Assembly: GCF_032854445.1 (NCBI RefSeq)
Contig: NC_088302.1
Location: forward strand, 51,800,046-51,864,045
Origin: Liolophura sinensis
Taxonomy: Eukaryota > Mollusca > Polyplacophora > Chitonida > Chitonidae
Reading direction: 5' to 3'
DNA length: 64,000 nt
Of the stretch, positions 59,201 to 64,000 are shown piece by piece. Made by a program: the position numbers and the translations under genes. The notes beneath the pieces are model-generated. The model searched no databases. It worked only from the letters and a program-made list of their open reading frames with translations, and had not been told where the DNA came from. The first letter of the stretch is position 1, and each line of letters begins with the position of its first letter.

Positions 59201-62200
59201 ACAGTATGGGCTCTACTCCCACAACTGATGTAAATCTGAATGCATGCCTGTATGGGCTCTACTCCAACAACTGGCATAAATCTGAATGCATGCCTGTACG
59301 GGCTCTACTCCCACAACTGGCATAAATCTGAATGCATGCCTGTATGGGCTCTACTCCAACAACTGGCATAAATCTGAATGCATGCCTGTACGGGCTCTAC
59401 TCCCACAACTGGCATAAATCTGAATGCATGCCTGTATGGGCTCTACTCCCACAACTGGCATAAATCTGAATACATACTTGTTATGTTGGCAGCTTCCTAT
59501 GACAGTATGGGCTCTATACCCACAACTGATATCAGTGGCCACACTGTAACCAGCAGTCAGGGCCCACGTTCCGTCCTCCCGAAAGAGTTACAGCCCTCTC
59601 CCTACACGCATCCAACTAGGAACTCGACTGAGGACCCATTCGCTTCTCCAGCCACAAACAAGGTGAGAAGAGTATTCTGGGACCTAGTGAGTTTGAATTC
59701 GCCAATACAAATCCATGTATTAAATTTACTCAGTAGTAAACATATGATTTTATATCACTTACATGTATTGCCCTTGAAGTATTCTAATTCTTGGTCATTT
59801 TTTTTTTATATTTTACAGTTATCGTCTATTGTTTTAATATGAAAAAATGCAAAACCACATCTGCACGTATTTTTTGCGTTTCTCATAATTTGATTAATTG
59901 TTTCATTTTGAAAAACGTCCAGAAGTCATCTGATGGCCTTTGAGCAGGACCGGGTTAAGGTTTTATGTACAAGTGGCAGCCATGACAGAACAATGAGTGT
60001 TGAGCTTCGGACATGTGGAAATTTAGTGATATATGGTTGTGATTATGTGTGGGTGATCCAGATCTCACAGTTCTCCTGTCATATACAATGATTATAACAA
60101 TTTCAGAATGCAAAGATCACAGTGTTATTTAAAGCCCTATTTTAGCTGCGAACAATGTTTTTGTCTGGTTTCCTCCACCCTTTAACCATATAAGGGAAGG
60201 CTCCTCAGTATTCTATTTAACACCAACCAGTGAACTTCAGTGTTTTTTGTCTGGTTTCCTCCACACCTTAACATGACCACTGTCACATAAGGGAAAAGCT
60301 CCTGAGTGTTCCATGTAACACCTACTTGTTTATCAGTCAGTCAGTCAAGCAATGTTTTGTTACCAGACGGAAAGTCGGAGAGGCAATGACAGCATGAGCA
60401 GTGTTCGGCACTTAGACGACTTTGAACCTGCGGATGAAGAGAGACGACTGCGTCCACAGGAGAACGGAGATAGAGTGTTTATTACGACTAGCGGTGATGT
60501 GATAAGGACCAACCCTACAGGCTTTAGTCAGACAAGTCACCAGCCCAGTGTCGCTGCAGGTATTGTTTTGTACATGTGGCATGATTAGGTCATTGTAATA
60601 GAATTTCAGTCAATCCTTATGTCTACTTTTAAGTTTGTACATAGGTATTCCCATCATTGTCCCAGGCTTTAGTGAAAGCAAGGGATATCAATTTGGGTCC
60701 ATCTGTCATGTGTTTTCAGTGCGACAGCTGCACCAGGTATTGTCTTACTTTACTGGGATGAAGTTCAACAAAATTCAGAATCAGTGCAGAATAAGTTTTG
60801 TGTATTGAAGGATTTCCTTCTCTCTGTTTGCTGCCGTAACTGCTTCAACTATTTGATTAAAATTTTAAGGGTTGATTCATTTTGTGGCCCCTCAGGTAAA
60901 GTTCAAAAACTGTCTTACTCCATGTTCTACTCATCCATTTGGAGAACAAAGAGGTCACAGGCTCAAATCCAGCTGTTGCTGACACTGGTTTTTCTATAGC
61001 GAGAGGTTTGTCAGGTGCCTAGTGGTTAGAGTGTCGCTATAGGTAGTCTATTTTATTTCCACCCATAAAACTATCATCATGGTATATAAGGGAAAAATTA
61101 TGGAATAAAATGTTTTGCACTAATGAAATTAATAATTAAATAACTTTTACTATAAACCTAGTAATAATTTGGATCAGGTAAAAAATTTGTGTCCATGTTT
61201 GTAGGGAGACACCCTGTCAAACTGGACCTGGCTGGGCCAGCATCAGGTGACCTTCTGGGGACACTACTGGACCGAGGGACCAAGCTTAGGGAGGCTATGA
61301 TAGTGTCCAGTCTGACCACTGAGCCCACTGATCCCACCTCCCACGACAGACCTCCACTGACCACCGCTCCCCTAGATCTACCCATGACCCCAAGTGTTAC
61401 AAGTTCTTCTAAAAGGTAATGCAGCAGAGCACGGACTGTGTAGATGCTATTGATTTTTAAAACTGTGACACCAGGTAGTATGATGTTTTCTAGTATAAAA
61501 GTGTTTATGTCACTGTGTTGTGTTGACACCATTTGTCTACCGGTAATGAACAGTTAATCGTTCTTCAGACATCCAGATGGAACATTGTACAATGGGCTCT
61601 CTGCCTCAGCAAGGCCGCCTTCCCCAGGCAAGTCTCATCTACCTGGAGAATCTGACCTGTCTGATATTGAGGGTCGGGCAGTGGATCTGATCATGGGACA
61701 GACCATTACCAACAAGGAGTATCAGGTAGGTACCAAATTTATACACCCTGTTTCTGCGAACCATCCTACAGAAATATGTCAGAGCACTTTGGTGGCCTAG
61801 TAATTGGAACCTTCACCTTGAAGTTGGGAGACATAATATAAAAACTTGGTCGGGTCATACCAAAGACTTGGAACCTATTGCTGCCTCGCACTCAGCACTG
61901 AGAGGTTAGCGCAAGGAGACAGGACTGATTGGTCCATTTTCCATATAATGTGACTGGGTAGGGTGTCATATCTGGTGTCTTCAACATAATACTTCAGTGT
62001 GGCAGCTCTTTTGCTGCATGGACTTGCCCTGCCACAAGAAGACACAGTATATGTACACACATCTAATGACTCCTTCTGGGCATATGACTGAAAAATTGTA
62101 AAGTATGATATAAAACCTCAAGGATACATACATTAAAAATTACGTCAGATTTGGTGTTCTATTCCAATTTATAGCACACATCAATGTGAACACAGCCTCA

Positions 62201-63556
62201 CATGTATTGAGACTTGAGAGGCTAAGCCGTGGGAAATGGTGAGCATGCTGATTTTGTGACATTCAAACTGTTACTGGAATGCACTAGGACATTTTCTTCA
62301 TTTTTTGTTGAACTGGTACATGTGATTGAAGAACTGGGTTTCATGTGTGTTCCTTCAGATTGTTAAATTTGCCATCCACTTAACCGGTTCCATTTAGGAA
62401 TAGTGATATCTCTTAGTTGTGAGTTGTCATCTTTTGTGTTGTTAGTACCTGCGTGCCTTTGACAGTAGCCCTCGCTCCAGTATCTCGGATGATGCAGACC
62501 TGGCCAGTGATCTGGGGGACCCTCTACATGACGACACCATTATACAGGAGCTCTTCTACAAACACTCGGTAAGTTTCATTGTTTCTGAGCCTTATATCAG
62601 GTTTGGCTGGCGAGGTCTTGTTTGTCGAGCTTACATTTTTAGTATACAATGTTTGTTGTATAATATTGTACATTGACCATTATCAGTTAACCATAATATC
62701 CTGTTACATGTGTTTAGTTGAGCTCTCATTTCCGTGTGTGTTTTACAGAAATGTATTTTGTTAGTGACATCATTTTGATAGGAAATCATTTGTTAAATCT
62801 CTGATTTATGTCCCACTTAAATCTTCATCAAAGAATTGTATTCAGGAACAGTAGAATAGATCCATTTATGTTACATACCAGGGAGTTAGTTTGGATTCTG
62901 TTTGCATTTGGTCATCATTCAGCCAGTGAATATGTCACCTCACCTCGATCACTGTTCTAATATTGTTTTGTAGGACAGTGAAGACAGCATTATGAGTGGT
63001 ATCAGTGCAGATGAAAGTCGTATCAGGAGCAAGTCAAACTGCTCCATCACATCTGTAGAAGACCCTGGAAATATGGTAACATGAAAGATTTCCACTGTTT
63101 GTTTTCCTTGTACTCTGCCTGTAAACAATACACTCAAAATATAGTTAGCCACCAACTAGTCCACCTGTCAAACTCTTCAAGCTGTATTACTCATCCTCAA
63201 CTTTACATACCTACTTACTCAAAATTTTCAAGTCTTAATTAGATTTAAATGTGAGAAAGTACTGATGTTGCGTAAATGTTTTCAGCGACCTCCATCGCGG
63301 CGGTCATCTGTATCAAGCGGTGCTGAGCTGGCAGCCCTGGAGAAGCAAATCCGTGCTGAGACACCAACCAAGAGGAAACCCAGAGCAAAGGTGAAGACGA
63401 AGAAGACCAGAGTGGTAAAGAAGCGGAGACGATCGCGCAGTGTCACAGGGAGTGTGAGCAGTGTCAGTGACAGCGGGGACATGAGCACACCCAGGTCAGA
63501 GACGTCCAGGGTCTCCTTTGACATGACCCCGTCTGATTTAGATGAACCAGTTGTTG
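56216..63556 (+). CDS. C2CD3: C2 domain-containing protein 3, N-terminal part (12 exons, runs off the right edge)
   Basis: Centriolar protein needed for centriole elongation, distal appendage assembly and ciliogenesis. Exons: 56216-56273, 57226-57415, 57699-57793, 58231-58345, 58636-58712, 59493-59662, 60367-60559, 61205-61415, 61569-61725, 62446-62568, 62974-63075, 63286-63556. Phases chain to about 587 codons; the vertebrate protein is about 2350 aa. Key matches: LPPQVEGQLRCF and VRVKWWGE (exon 2), SGPKQF (exon 3), SYDSMGSIPTTD (exon 6), DLLGTLLDRGTKLREAM (exon 8, residues ~315-331), IIQELFY (exon 10). Exon 12 has a Lys/Arg-rich stretch (residues ~526-546). The exon 3/4 junction is the weakest: donor A/GTGATA at 57793 is chosen because it keeps phase with exon 4 (MGSLLIEV). 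The start MKPGKVGKKKGK resembles the basic N-terminus of vertebrate C2CD3. Confidence 0.95.
57226..57415 (+). CDS. C2CD3: C2CD3 exon 2: start of the N-terminal C2-like domain
   Basis: Acceptor TTGCATTTTCAG. It encodes LPPQVEGQLRCF, ITWIIPNPP and VRVKWWGEAGDG, the family's most conserved N-terminal block. Donor TTCAG/GTAGAC in phase 2 leads into exon 3 (RPVDVKHPDK). Confidence 0.95.
59136..59492 (+). repeat. Intronic 46-bp minisatellite built from the 5' edge of C2CD3 exon 6
   Basis: Seven units beginning GGGCTCTACTCCCACAACTG precede the exon, and the exon itself is the eighth variant (GGGCTCTATACCCACAACTG). The boundary between units 1 and 2 (59181-59209) also holds a copy of the acceptor with the first exon bases (TTGGCAGCTTCCTATTACAG). 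Confidence 0.9.
59493..59662 (+). CDS. C2CD3: C2CD3 exon 6, with its 5' end copied into the upstream intron
   Basis: Acceptor GTTGGCAG at 59492, phase 1. Starts ASYDSMGSIPTTD, matching vertebrate SYHPLPTTD, and ends ATNK before donor GTGAGA. The first ~38 bases plus the acceptor recur in the tandem array immediately upstream. Confidence 0.9.
63286..63556 (+). CDS. C2CD3: C2CD3 exon 12: Ser-rich and strongly basic segment
   Basis: Acceptor GTTTTCAG, donor GTTG/GTAAGT. Encodes RPPSRRSS, a short helical AALEKQIRAE stretch, a Lys/Arg block ending KKRRRSRS and then a Ser/Thr-rich tail. The basic block could be a nuclear localisation or nucleic-acid/acidic-partner patch (inference). Following coding exons lie past 64000. 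Confidence 0.85.
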
Positions 63557-64000
63557 GTAAGTTAAGTAATTTGCAGCTGTTAGTCAGAACGTGGTAGTTT
63601 AGGACAGCTGCCCAATACAGCATTCACTCATAATCATTCATTCATAGTTCATGATATTCACCGGTTGACTTTTTAGCAAAATTAAGCTTGAGGTAAAGAT
63701 AAAGGTACTCTTGCTTAAACTTTAAGTGCAGGGTCCACCAGTCCTTTACCATTGAGTGTGTTAAGATCTGACTTCATTTAGGTAAAGACTTTCAGTTCTC
63801 AGTGTACATTCATGGCAAAGTCTGACTGGCTGGGCTGCCATTGTACATAAGAAGTTTTGTCAGGGTATGGTGGTTTGGGCTCTGCCTTTTTCAGTTTTCC
63901 ACCCACAGACCCATTTTAGAAGGGGAGTGTGTTGTATTACAGGGGAAGGGGGGAGCAGGGTAGACAAATCAAATAAATAGATATAACAACCACATTTTAA

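Noticed and set aside
59378-59842. 154-codon open frame in C2CD3
   Set aside because: It joins intronic repeat, the true exon 6 (59493-59662) and intron; only the middle part is coding.
61158-61532. 124-codon minus-strand open frame
   Set aside because: It is the shadow of C2CD3 exon 8 on the opposite strand.

Overview
The window is a piece of animal (metazoan) nuclear genome: AT-rich, with protein-coding genes split into many short GT-AG exons, abundant SINE/LINE/LTR/DNA-transposon debris and many minisatellites. The repeat style (tRNA-derived SINEs with AAATAAAT tails, an RNase H-bearing LINE with a CACT-repeat tail, a Gmr1-like gypsy element) suggests a marine lophotrochozoan, most likely a mollusc. 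That is inference from repeats; no sequence here fixes the species.

Right third (about 43.5-64 kb), gene-dense. PPME1 (protein phosphatase methylesterase 1, PP2A demethylation) lies on the minus strand with 16 coding exons (55693 down to 43923) that join into one 395-codon frame plus stop. Head to head with it, 522 bp away, C2CD3 (centriole elongation and distal appendage protein) starts at 56216 on the plus strand; twelve exons (about 587 codons, the N-terminal quarter) are present and the gene runs off the right edge. PPME1 and C2CD3 are also adjacent and divergent in human (11q13.4), so this looks like an ancient shared-promoter pair. The PPME1 introns carry minisatellites, SINEs and an antisense pseudogene fragment with a TTF/C2H2-type finger.

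Middle (about 38.8-40 kb): a small minus-strand gene of the MIF/D-DT tautomerase family, with splice positions like MIF but without the catalytic N-terminal proline.

Left 38 kb: no convincing host gene. It holds a degenerate Gmr1-type Ty3/gypsy element (4.9-8.9 kb, minus, integrase before reverse transcriptase), a tRNA-SINE with target-site duplication (10.3-10.6 kb), a duplicated unclassified ~1 kb repeat (11.9-12.85 and 18.8-19.85 kb), the second copy flanked by ~210-bp inverted arms, a 1.6-kb 44-bp minisatellite (22.0-23.6 kb), other tandem arrays (26.5-27.7 kb), a 5'-truncated LINE with a 12-bp target duplication (27.9-28.6 kb), and a Tc1/mariner element with intact ends but a deleted transposase (33.0-34.1 kb). 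Copies of one tRNA-derived SINE family are scattered from 1.5 to 50 kb. All assignments were read by eye from translation, splice signals and remembered family features; no database search was run.
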